A stretch of DNA of 6,112 bases, from NCBI GenBank assembly GCA_009392095.1, contig VFHF01000295.1, forward strand, positions 1 to 6,112, read 5' to 3'. Made by a program: the position numbers and the translations under genes. Shown piece after piece: positions 1 through 5,534 of the stretch. Under the pieces are notes generated by a model that was given only the letters and a program-made list of their open reading frames with translations, did not search any database and was not told the origin of the DNA. The stretch comes from SAR202 cluster bacterium (GTDB lineage: Bacteria; Chloroflexota; Dehalococcoidia; Lucifugimonadales; UBA3495). The first letter of the stretch is position 1, and each line of letters starts with the position of its first letter.

Positions 1-234
1 GCGGCCACCCATAAGTTAGTCAAGGCCGGTCTCTATCCCACCCAGGTGGACAACCTTTTCTTCACCCACCACCACTTCGACCACAACATCGACTACCCCT
101 GCTTCCTGCTCTGCCGCTGGGACCAGGCTGCCGGACGCGGCTCAGAGCTCAATGTCTACGGCCCAAAGCAGACCTTGGAAGAATTGCCCCTTGCAAACGT
201 TTCTCCAAAAAAAGCGATTCGGCAAAGTGCCTAA
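1..234 (+). pseudogene. 3'-truncated metallo-beta-lactamase-fold hydrolase (5' end outside window)
   Basis: Reading frame 1 is open from the first base to the TAA at 232-234, giving 77 residues. Seen: THHHFDH at residues 22-28 (bases 64-84) contains the HxHxDH zinc-binding signature (H23, H25, D27, H28) of metallo-beta-lactamase-fold hydrolases. It is followed by a family-like stretch ending in NVYGPKQTLE near base 180. Members of this superfamily, including RNase Z-like proteins, are usually about 250-300 residues and need further His/Asp ligands well downstream. Here only about 17 unrelated-looking residues follow before the stop. The later ligands are therefore missing and no continuation was seen in the other frames before the next gene. 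The GTG at 46 lies inside the domain and is not a credible start; the true start is upstream of the window. Inference: a deletion or rearrangement removed the 3' half, leaving a protein unlikely to bind two metals. An assembly join is the main alternative. Confidence 0.72.
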
Positions 235-314
235 AGTCCGAATATCATGCCAACATTCGACAGATGCTAACAACCCACCTTGTGGCGATCTATATAACCG
301 ACATTAAAATCCCA

Positions 315-323
315 TGCTAAAAT
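315..323 (+). promoter_or_regulatory. Extended -10 promoter for the MOSC gene
   Basis: The motif TGCTAAAAT fits the extended -10 pattern TGnTATAAT with one mismatch. It lies in an AT-rich gap 30 bases before the MOSC ATG. No good -35 hexamer sits 17 bases upstream, which is tolerated in extended -10 promoters. Transcription would start near 330, leaving a short leader that contains the GGAG ribosome binding site at 342-345. The call rests on sequence match only. Confidence 0.45.
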
Positions 324-352
324 ACCTCCAACCAACCCCACGGAGTTAAACC

Positions 353-913
353 ATGCAAGCAGAAGTTAAACACCTAACCACGGCCGACTTGGAAGCCGGG
401 CTTGATGAGATACGGAATTCACCCAAGACCGATTCGGTCCTGGATCTGATCGTTAGCCGTCCCGAAGAGGACGCCCGCGAGGTGATGACGCTGGCCGACC
501 TGGACGTTAAGGTCGGGCTAGTGGGCGACACCTGGCAGGACCGGCCCAGCGCCCGCAGCGGCGATGGCAATGCCCACCCCGACATGCAGATCACATTGAT
601 GAACTCCCGGGTCGCCGCGTTGATTGCCCAAGACAAGGACCGCTGGCAGTTGTCCGGCGACCAGTTGTTCGCGGACTTGGACCTCAGCGCCGAGAATGTG
701 CCACCCGGCACCCGAATCGCAGTAGGCTCGGCCATCCTGGAGGCCACCGACCAGCCCCACACCGGCTGCAAGAAATTTTCCGCCCGGTTCGGCGTAGATG
801 CCCTCAAGCTCATCAGCTCGCCAATCGGCGAGGAACTCCAATTGCGGGGCATCAATCTCAAGGTGGTACAAAGCGGCGAGATAAAGCCCGGCGACGCGGT
901 CAAGAAACTTTAG
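353..913 (+). CDS. MOSC domain-containing protein
   Basis: This 186-residue protein is a stand-alone MOSC (molybdenum cofactor sulfurase C-terminal) domain protein. MOSC domains are beta-rich sulfur-carrier modules, and some members act in molybdenum-cofactor sulfuration or reduction of N-hydroxylated compounds. Seen: a helical N-terminal extension (about 1-45), then GLVGDTW at 55-61, a core with GDQLFADLDLS at 102-112 and PPGTRIAVG at 117-125, and the invariant-type cysteine C139 in HTGCKKF. A closing RGINLKVVQSGEIKPGD (165-181) is the usual end of the fold. The length fits a complete single-domain protein without signal peptide or membrane segment, so it should be cytosolic. The start is supported by GGAG at 342-345, seven bases before ATG. 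The serine hydrolase begins 51 bp downstream on the same strand with no terminator seen between them, suggesting co-transcription. The substrate cannot be told from sequence. Confidence 0.88.
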   Translation: MQAEVKHLTTADLEAGLDEIRNSPKTDSVLDLIVSRPEEDAREVMTLADLDVKVGLVGDTWQDRPSARSGDGNAHPDMQITLMNSRVAALIAQDKDRWQLSGDQLFADLDLSAENVPPGTRIAVGSAILEATDQPHTGCKKFSARFGVDALKLISSPIGEELQLRGINLKVVQSGEIKPGDAVKKL

Positions 914-964
914 CCGAACAACTGTAGTCGGGAATCAAACAACGCTAATTCCAGAGGAGACACC

Positions 965-2065
965 ATGGCCACACTGACCAAGCCTGACGCCGTCGCAATG
1001 GACAGCCAGAAGCTGGAACAGGTCAACCAACTTTTCCAGCAGCAGATCGATGAAGGCCTCCATCCGGGCGCCGGCCTGGCGGTGTACCGGTACGGGAATC
1101 TGGTGCTGGACATATACGGCGGTATCGCTAACACAGAGCCAGTGGCCAGCGACACCATGTTCGTGCTAATGTCCTCCACCAAGCCCCTGACAGCATCTTG
1201 TATGTACATGCTGGAGGAACGAGGCCAGATCGCCTGGGACGACTTGGTTTCCAAACATTGGCCGGAATTCGCCCAGAACGGCAAAGAGACCGTGACCATC
1301 CGCCACATCCTGACCCACCGAGGCGGGTTTCCCCAGACGCCCGAGTCCCTGCCCTGGACCGATTGGGCGGATTGGAGCAAGGTCACCCACGCCATGGAAC
1401 AGGCGCCCACCATCTACACCCCCGGCGAAACGCTGGCCTACCACCCCATCAACTACGGCTGGGTCCTCGCCGAGATCGTCCGTCGCGTCGACGGCCGCAC
1501 CTTCGATAGGTTCATCGCCGAAGAACTGGCTGCTCCCCTAGGCATCGAAAACACCTACGTGGGCTTGCCGGCAGGGCTGGAAAGCCGCGTTTCACCGATG
1601 CACCTGATGGAAGATGACGCCGACACCAGCGGCTACAGCGGAACGTTCAGCCGTCCGGAAGTATGGAGATGCATTGTGCCCGGTGCCAACGGCGTCGCCA
1701 CAGCCAGCGACCTCGCCCGGTTCTACGCCATGATGGAGCGCAAAGGGTCGTTGGACGGCAAAACAATTGTTCAATCAGCCACGGTCGAGGGAGCGGTTGA
1801 GCTTCAAGTTGAAGGCACCGACCAATCTCTGGGCTTGTTCGCCCAGCGGTCCCTAGGCCTGGCTCTGGCCGACGAACGGATGGGAAAGTCGACCGGAAAC
1901 CCGCTGAATACCTTTGGCCACGGCGGGGCCGGAACGTCCATTGGATGGGCCGACTTCGACTCGGGCCTGGCCGTGGGGTACATCACCAACGGATTCCGCG
2001 GCAGCCCCACCAACAACGCCCGACTGGCTGCCATCTCCCAAGCCGTCCGCGACGCCTGCATATAA
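965..2065 (+). CDS. Serine hydrolase, class C beta-lactamase/esterase family
   Basis: This 366-residue protein belongs to the beta-lactamase/transpeptidase-like superfamily (Pfam Beta-lactamase type, EstB-like esterases). Seen: the SxxK motif is S70-S-T-K73 in VLMSSTKPLT, with S70 as acyl nucleophile and K73 as base. ILTHRGGFP (115-123) is the typical segment after it. Y159 in AYHPINYGWVLAEIV occupies the position of the YxN tyrosine, and FGHGGAGTS (317-325) supplies the HGG that replaces the KTG motif in esterase-type members. No signal peptide is visible, unlike periplasmic AmpC enzymes, so a cytosolic carboxylesterase or related hydrolase is more likely than a drug-inactivating beta-lactamase. 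The start follows a strong AGAGGAGA at 953-960. The length is normal for the family and all motifs are intact. It lies directly behind the MOSC gene, probably in the same transcript. The substrate is unknown. Confidence 0.9.
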   Translation: MATLTKPDAVAMDSQKLEQVNQLFQQQIDEGLHPGAGLAVYRYGNLVLDIYGGIANTEPVASDTMFVLMSSTKPLTASCMYMLEERGQIAWDDLVSKHWPEFAQNGKETVTIRHILTHRGGFPQTPESLPWTDWADWSKVTHAMEQAPTIYTPGETLAYHPINYGWVLAEIVRRVDGRTFDRFIAEELAAPLGIENTYVGLPAGLESRVSPMHLMEDDADTSGYSGTFSRPEVWRCIVPGANGVATASDLARFYAMMERKGSLDGKTIVQSATVEGAVELQVEGTDQSLGLFAQRSLGLALADERMGKSTGNPLNTFGHGGAGTSIGWADFDSGLAVGYITNGFRGSPTNNARLAAISQAVRDACI

Positions 2066-2259
2066 CCGTTAGCCCTGACACTCCAATTCTCCAACTTGCA
2101 GAGTCTCGCTCCCCTGCGCAATAACTTCATGGGTCGCAACATATGCATCCGAAATCGCGCTAGGCTACGTATCTAGTCCAGACATCCTAATAACCCAACT
2201 GTAGTTGTGCGGAGGGCCAAGCTGCAAATACCACCGATAGACTCCTCGGAGGAGATTCC
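2066..2259. other. Intergenic stretch without a recognised gene
   Basis: Between the serine hydrolase stop and the first recognisable part of the dienelactone hydrolase relic I see no credible coding sequence, no RNA gene and no hairpin followed by a T-run that would end the upstream transcript. Stop codons occur in several frames around 2161-2205. A short palindrome, CTCCTC-G-GAGGAG at 2242-2254, includes a purine-rich tract that may be the old ribosome binding site of the relic. Confidence 0.5.
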
Positions 2260-2539
2260 ATCGAGGCCGGATCCATCGAGTTCGATGCCGACGGCGGGAC
2301 GCTGCTGGGGGATTTACGCCGGAGAGGACGCTCGCATCAACGGCGGAGTGCCTAGGCTAGAAGTGGAGTTGATGGCCCAACAGAATGACTACAAGTTCGT
2401 AGCCTATCCTGGGGCCGGCCACCCATTCTTCAATAACACCGGTAGCCAGTATCACCCAGAATCCGCCTAAGCGACCTGTATGGAAGCTCTGGATTGGTTC
2501 AAAGACCACCTGATGGGCACTTACGGCAACGCATTCTAG
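2260..2539 (+). pseudogene. Dienelactone hydrolase family relic
   Basis: Bases 2309-2467 in frame 2 encode the C-terminal part of a dienelactone hydrolase: GIYAGEDARI with the catalytic-type Asp (codon 2327-2329), then YPGAGHPFFN with the catalytic-type His (codon 2420-2422), then SQYHPESA. A TAA at 2468-2470 interrupts this, but the same frame continues with MEALDWFKDHL, the expected C-terminal helix, to a TAG at 2537-2539. Just upstream, frame 1 reads SIEFDADGGTLLG (2272-2310), which resembles a family N-terminus. Removing one G from the five-G run at 2307-2311 would join it in frame to IYAGED. The central 100-plus residues carrying the nucleophile Cys/Ser elbow are absent. A GTG-started ORF at 2207-2470 exists but its first 30 residues look non-homologous. 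The C-terminal family assignment is strong; the N-terminal fragment is tentative. The product would not be active. Confidence 0.75.
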
Positions 2540-3390
2540 AGACCTATCTCTGCCCTCTCTGCCAAAGTCGCGATCTTGAAGATGGTCCAATGCCTTAGTT
2601 GGGCGAGGTCCGACCCGTCCTGGTCCACCATGAGAACATCGAAATTCGCGAAATGATGGGCCTTCCGTTCATATGAGTCGATGAGATGCGCGCCCCCGGT
2701 GACCGTTGTGCCGGTTGGAATTTTGCTGAGGTGCTGCACCCAGCTTCTTGTATGCATCGAAGTCGGAATTTCGAAGTTATGGCGCATCAGTTTCTCCGCC
2801 CAGCCTGCGATCCATGAAGGATGGGCGATGGCTCGTGCGCCGAGGAACAGAGGGTTGTCAGTGTGCTGCTTATCAGTTGTGAATTCGCGGCACTCTTGCT
2901 CTGATAAATCAAGCTTCGCCGCCGACCAGTCCTTCCCGGGCTGGGCATTCTCAAGCGTAAGTGGGCCTTTTGCAGGGGATTCGTCGACCGGCTCCATGTG
3001 ACTCGGCCGTATGAGCTCTCGGAACCAATCGGCCCTCCCATTGCCCACCATGCCATTTACGCACACCTCGCCCGCCTGGTTAATCATCTCCACATCCCAT
3101 GACTCGCTATCAGCGCCTGCGTCCAGCGCGGCCCTGATCAGCAGGGTGTCGCCTGGATAAACCGGCTGTCTGAACGAATACTCGGCCCACCCTTCTTGTA
3201 GCCAGTCCTCGCCAAGCGCTTCCAGAATCGTGTCCGTCGCCCAGCCCCAAACGGTCACTCCGCCCACAAGGGGACCGGTGAACCCATATGATTTCGCGAC
3301 TTCGGTGGAGTGTATCGGGTTGGAGATGTCCGGGCTGTCGTCATTGTCTAGATAGGCAACGACAGAATTCTCTATGACAGTGCTTGCCAT
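2536..3390 (-). CDS. MaoC-like/hot-dog fold dehydratase family protein
   Basis: This 284-residue protein looks like a double hot-dog protein of the MaoC/acyl dehydratase type, which usually hydrates enoyl-CoA or related thioesters. Seen: the N-terminal half has D21-I-S-NPIH27, then AKSYGFTGPLVGGVTVWGW (32-50), the pattern around the MaoC active-site helix, and FRQPVYPGDTLLIRA (73-87), the usual strand after it. The second half (about 165-272) carries DNPLFLGARAIAHPSW and a C-terminal hot-dog-like strand run ending in HWTIFKI. The canonical hydratase dyad is D-x-N-P-x-H. Here the Asp is three residues before Asn rather than two, so catalysis is not certain. The start is supported by GAGGG at 3398-3402, seven bases from ATG. 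There is no signal peptide. It lies downstream of the alcohol dehydrogenase on the same strand with a 184-bp gap, so co-transcription is possible but not shown. The exact substrate is unknown. Confidence 0.72.
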   Translation of the reverse strand: MASTVIENSVVAYLDNDDSPDISNPIHSTEVAKSYGFTGPLVGGVTVWGWATDTILEALGEDWLQEGWAEYSFRQPVYPGDTLLIRAALDAGADSESWDVEMINQAGEVCVNGMVGNGRADWFRELIRPSHMEPVDESPAKGPLTLENAQPGKDWSAAKLDLSEQECREFTTDKQHTDNPLFLGARAIAHPSWIAGWAEKLMRHNFEIPTSMHTRSWVQHLSKIPTGTTVTGGAHLIDSYERKAHHFANFDVLMVDQDGSDLAQLRHWTIFKIATLAERAEIGL

Positions 3391-3530
3391 CGTCTGGCCC
3401 TCGAAATTTCAGTTTGCATTAGCGGCTGGAATCAGAGTAGCACCAAACGCTGAATCGGAGAATTAGGCAACTGGCTGATTTCTTGACTAGTCCGATGCCA
3501 AGGCTGCCGGTATCGACCCATCTCCCGAGG

Positions 3531-3553
3531 GTCTGATGGCCAGACGATTTTTT
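3531..3553 (+). terminator. Weak terminator-like hairpin with T-run, in unexpected orientation
   Basis: GTCTG (3531-3535) can pair with CAGAC (3541-3545) around a five-base loop, and six Ts follow at 3548-3553. This would end transcription on the + strand, yet both flanking genes are on the minus strand, where the same bases give an A-run before the hairpin. The stem has only five pairs, so chance is a serious alternative. Confidence 0.25.
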
Positions 3554-3574
3554 GCCTAGGTAATTCCTCTTGCT

Positions 3575-4591
3575 TTAATCCATGATAATGACGCATTTCC
3601 CTGTTGTCGCGCCATCGAACTCTTTGAACGCCTCCACCGCCTGATCAAGGGTGTAGCGGTGGGTGATCAGCTTGTTCAGCGGGGCCTTGGTGTCCACGAA
3701 GAACCGCTCGATCTCGATCAACTCGGCCTTGCTGAACGTCCATGATCCGAAGATTGTTGCGACCTTGAAGATTACGTCCCGGTTGAAGTCGATCTCTGCC
3801 GGCCCGCCGATGCCCACGTAGCAGCACCGGCCGAAGGGACGCAGACACTCCAGCACCTGCTGTCTCGCCTCGGGGTTGCCTGAGGTCTCCAATGTGGCAG
3901 TTGCCCCCAGGCCATTTGTCAGTTCGCGTATGGCCTCTACTGCATCGACTTCCGCCGGGTTGATCACATGGTCCGCGCCCAGCTTTATGGCCAATGCAAG
4001 GCGCTCCTGTACTACGTCCACGGCGATTACTTTCGCACCCATTGCCTTGGCCGACAACGTCCCGCTGGCTCCCACCGGGCCCTGGCCGAATACCACCACG
4101 ATGTCCCGGCCGGAGACCTCCATTTTCTTGAGCCCGTTCCAGGCGGTGCCGGTACCACAGGAGATGGCCGCACCCTCTTCGAAAGACAACTCATCGTCAA
4201 GGAGCACCAGGCTCCGTGAAGGCACCAAGATGTAGTCGGCGTTGGCCCCGTGACCCGTGCCTCCGCCAAAGGTGACCCGCCCGTGAACACAAAGCTGCTC
4301 ATAGCCCATGGAGCAGTTCTCGCAGACTCCGCAGCCCGCGTAATGGTGACAGATTACCCGGTCGCCGACCTTGATGCCCGGAGGGGCGCCAGGGGACAAC
4401 TCTTCAATGACGCCACATGGCTCGTGGCCGGTGATCATGTCCGTGGATTCAGAACCCCGATAACGGTGAAGATCGGTGCCGCACAGGCCTGAAGCTCGCA
4501 CCTTGAGCACTGCCTCGCCCGGCCCGGCGTGGGGGTCTGGAAACTCCCGAATCTCTGCCTGCCGGTTTCCCGGAAATGTCACTCCGCGCAT
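3575..4591 (-). CDS. Zinc-dependent alcohol dehydrogenase (MDR superfamily, threonine dehydrogenase-like)
   Basis: This 338-residue protein is a medium-chain zinc dehydrogenase, oxidising an alcohol or polyol to a carbonyl with NAD(P). Seen: catalytic zinc ligands C37 (SGLCGTD), H56-E57 (ITGHEPCG) and probably C145 (ISCGTGTAW). The structural-zinc lobe has C87, C90, C93 and C101 spaced as in the family. The nucleotide-binding GxGxxG is G169-Q-G-P-V-G174, and D192 ends the following strand (VIAVD), which favours NAD over NADP. The family is normally about 340-350 residues, so this is complete. ATG at 4589-4591 is preceded by AGGGAG (4599-4604) with a seven-base gap. It is divergent from the RNA methyltransferase and upstream of the MaoC-like gene on the same strand. 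All key residues are present and the enzyme should be active. The substrate (threonine, sorbitol-like polyol or another secondary alcohol) cannot be decided from sequence. Confidence 0.92.
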   Translation of the reverse strand: MRGVTFPGNRQAEIREFPDPHAGPGEAVLKVRASGLCGTDLHRYRGSESTDMITGHEPCGVIEELSPGAPPGIKVGDRVICHHYAGCGVCENCSMGYEQLCVHGRVTFGGGTGHGANADYILVPSRSLVLLDDELSFEEGAAISCGTGTAWNGLKKMEVSGRDIVVVFGQGPVGASGTLSAKAMGAKVIAVDVVQERLALAIKLGADHVINPAEVDAVEAIRELTNGLGATATLETSGNPEARQQVLECLRPFGRCCYVGIGGPAEIDFNRDVIFKVATIFGSWTFSKAELIEIERFFVDTKAPLNKLITHRYTLDQAVEAFKEFDGATTGKCVIIMD

Positions 4592-4654
4592 GTCATTTCT
4601 CCCTGACCACCGTTTCCATCCGGTCCCTCAATTTTGGCTAGCATAGCGTTCGAA

Positions 4655-4667
4655 TTCATGTAATGAA
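4655..4667. promoter_or_regulatory. Inverted repeat in divergent promoter region (possible operator)
   Basis: TTCAT-GTA-ATGAA is a perfect inverted repeat with five-base arms and a three-base centre. It lies in the gap between the divergent alcohol dehydrogenase and RNA methyltransferase genes, about 64 bases from the dehydrogenase ATG and some 20 bases before the predicted -35 of the methyltransferase. The position suits a dimeric regulator, but no regulator gene is nearby and short repeats of this size can arise by chance. Confidence 0.22.
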
Positions 4668-4687
4668 GATTCTACCAATTTTCGTCT

Positions 4688-4717
4688 TTGGAACGCCCGT
4701 CGCCAATCTGCCATAAT
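4688..4717 (+). promoter_or_regulatory. Sigma-70-type promoter for the RNA methyltransferase operon
   Basis: TTGGAA at 4688-4693 (four of six matches to TTGACA) is followed after 18 bases by CATAAT at 4712-4717 (five of six matches to TATAAT). Transcription would begin near 4724. The -10 box overlaps the ATG at 4716, so a transcript from here could not use that codon. This supports translation from the ATG at 4761. Confidence 0.5.
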
Positions 4718-4760
4718 GGCCGCAACAAAAGCAAATCACCGATACTCCAACAAAGAGAAC

Positions 4761-5504
4761 ATGAATCAGAAACCCATAGAAGACCGTTTCTATAACGCGC
4801 GGAACGACCCGTCACTGGTGGTGATCGAGGGATTCCACCCTCTGAAACACGCGATTCGCTTCGGCGCGGAGTTGGTGGAAGCCGTCAGCCCGGATCTCTC
4901 CGAATTGGCAGTGCTCCTGGCCGAGTACGCGCCAGACCTGGGCGACGATATTATCGGCCAGGTCTCCGCCGTGGACGATGATGTATTCGAGAGACTGGGC
5001 CCAGTAAAACCGCCCACCGGAGTGATGGCCATCGCCCGGCGTCCAGTTGTCGACCTTGCCGGTCTTCTGGACGATCCGGCGCCGGCGCCGGTGGTCCTGC
5101 TGGAGAACCCTCGAAACCTGTTCAACATCGGCGCCGCTGTCCGGGCGGCAGCCGCTGCCGGGGCCGCCGGCTTGGTGAACACCGGCAACCTGGATCCCTG
5201 GAAGCCCGCCGCGCTAACCAGTGGTGTAGGCCTGCAATTTGCCCTCCCGGTGGCGAACTCGGAAGATCTGCCCTTATGCGGCCGCCCCTTGGTGGCCGTG
5301 GACCTGGGCGGATATGCGCTCCCTGACTTTCATATACCGGACCGGGCGCTATTGGCCTTTGGCACCGAACGCCAAGGGCTCAGCGAGGAATTGCTGGGCG
5401 TGGCTGACCACCGGGTGTCCATACCCATGGAGAACGGCGTTTCCAGCCTGAATCTGGCCACCTCAGTGGCCGTGATTCTGTATCACTGGAAGCTTCGGCA
5501 ATAA
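4761..5504 (+). CDS. SpoU/TrmH-family RNA 2'-O-ribose methyltransferase
   Basis: This 247-residue protein should transfer a methyl group from S-adenosylmethionine to a ribose 2'-OH in tRNA or rRNA using the trefoil-knot SPOUT fold. Seen (numbering from the ATG at 4761): a substrate-binding N-terminal part with FYNARNDPSLVVIEGFHPLKHA (10-31), motif I NPRNLFNIGAAVRAA (116-130) with the conserved N and R128, motif II LLAFGTERQGLSEEL (197-211), and motif III VSIPMENGVSSLNLATSVAV (219-238) with the SLN signature that forms the knot. An upstream in-frame ATG at 4716 would add 15 residues, but it has no ribosome binding site and lies in a probable -10 box. The ATG at 4761 has AAGAGA close by. The deacetylase-family gene starts 30 bp downstream on the same strand, suggesting an operon. 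Whether the target is rRNA or tRNA cannot be decided here. Confidence 0.9.
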   Translation: MNQKPIEDRFYNARNDPSLVVIEGFHPLKHAIRFGAELVEAVSPDLSELAVLLAEYAPDLGDDIIGQVSAVDDDVFERLGPVKPPTGVMAIARRPVVDLAGLLDDPAPAPVVLLENPRNLFNIGAAVRAAAAAGAAGLVNTGNLDPWKPAALTSGVGLQFALPVANSEDLPLCGRPLVAVDLGGYALPDFHIPDRALLAFGTERQGLSEELLGVADHRVSIPMENGVSSLNLATSVAVILYHWKLRQ

Positions 5505-5534
5505 CTCCAATTTTCGCCAGGACGAGGAAGAAAC

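Noticed and set aside
221..231. GGCA-AAG-TGCC hairpin at the end of the truncated metallo-hydrolase frame
   Set aside because: Only four pairs and no following T-run, so it is not a credible terminator.
346..903. Long minus-strand open frame opposite the MOSC gene
   Set aside because: It mirrors the MOSC gene in a GC-rich region. Its translation is rich in Ser, Arg and Pro, has no domain motif and the gene on the other strand is clearly real.
910..1413. Minus-strand open frame opposite the serine hydrolase
   Set aside because: It lies antisense to the SxxK-containing coding region and shows no recognisable motif or ribosome binding site.
965..2065. Serine hydrolase as an antibiotic-resistance beta-lactamase
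   Set aside because: It lacks a signal peptide and has HGG in place of KTG, which is typical of esterase-type members of this superfamily.
2258..2280. Direct repeat of CCATCGAG (2258-2265 and 2273-2280)
   Set aside because: Two eight-base copies 15 bases apart fit coding sequence repeating Ile-Glu and are too short to suggest a binding site or mobile-element duplication.
2207..2470. GTG-started 87-residue open frame taken as an intact small gene
   Set aside because: Its first 30 residues look non-homologous and the rest is only the C-terminal part of a dienelactone hydrolase ended by a premature TAA, so it is better described as part of a relic.
3876..4235. Plus-strand open frame within the dehydrogenase gene
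   Set aside because: It is antisense to the zinc-binding and nucleotide-binding parts of the dehydrogenase, and its translation is low-complexity Ser/Thr/Ala/Pro sequence.
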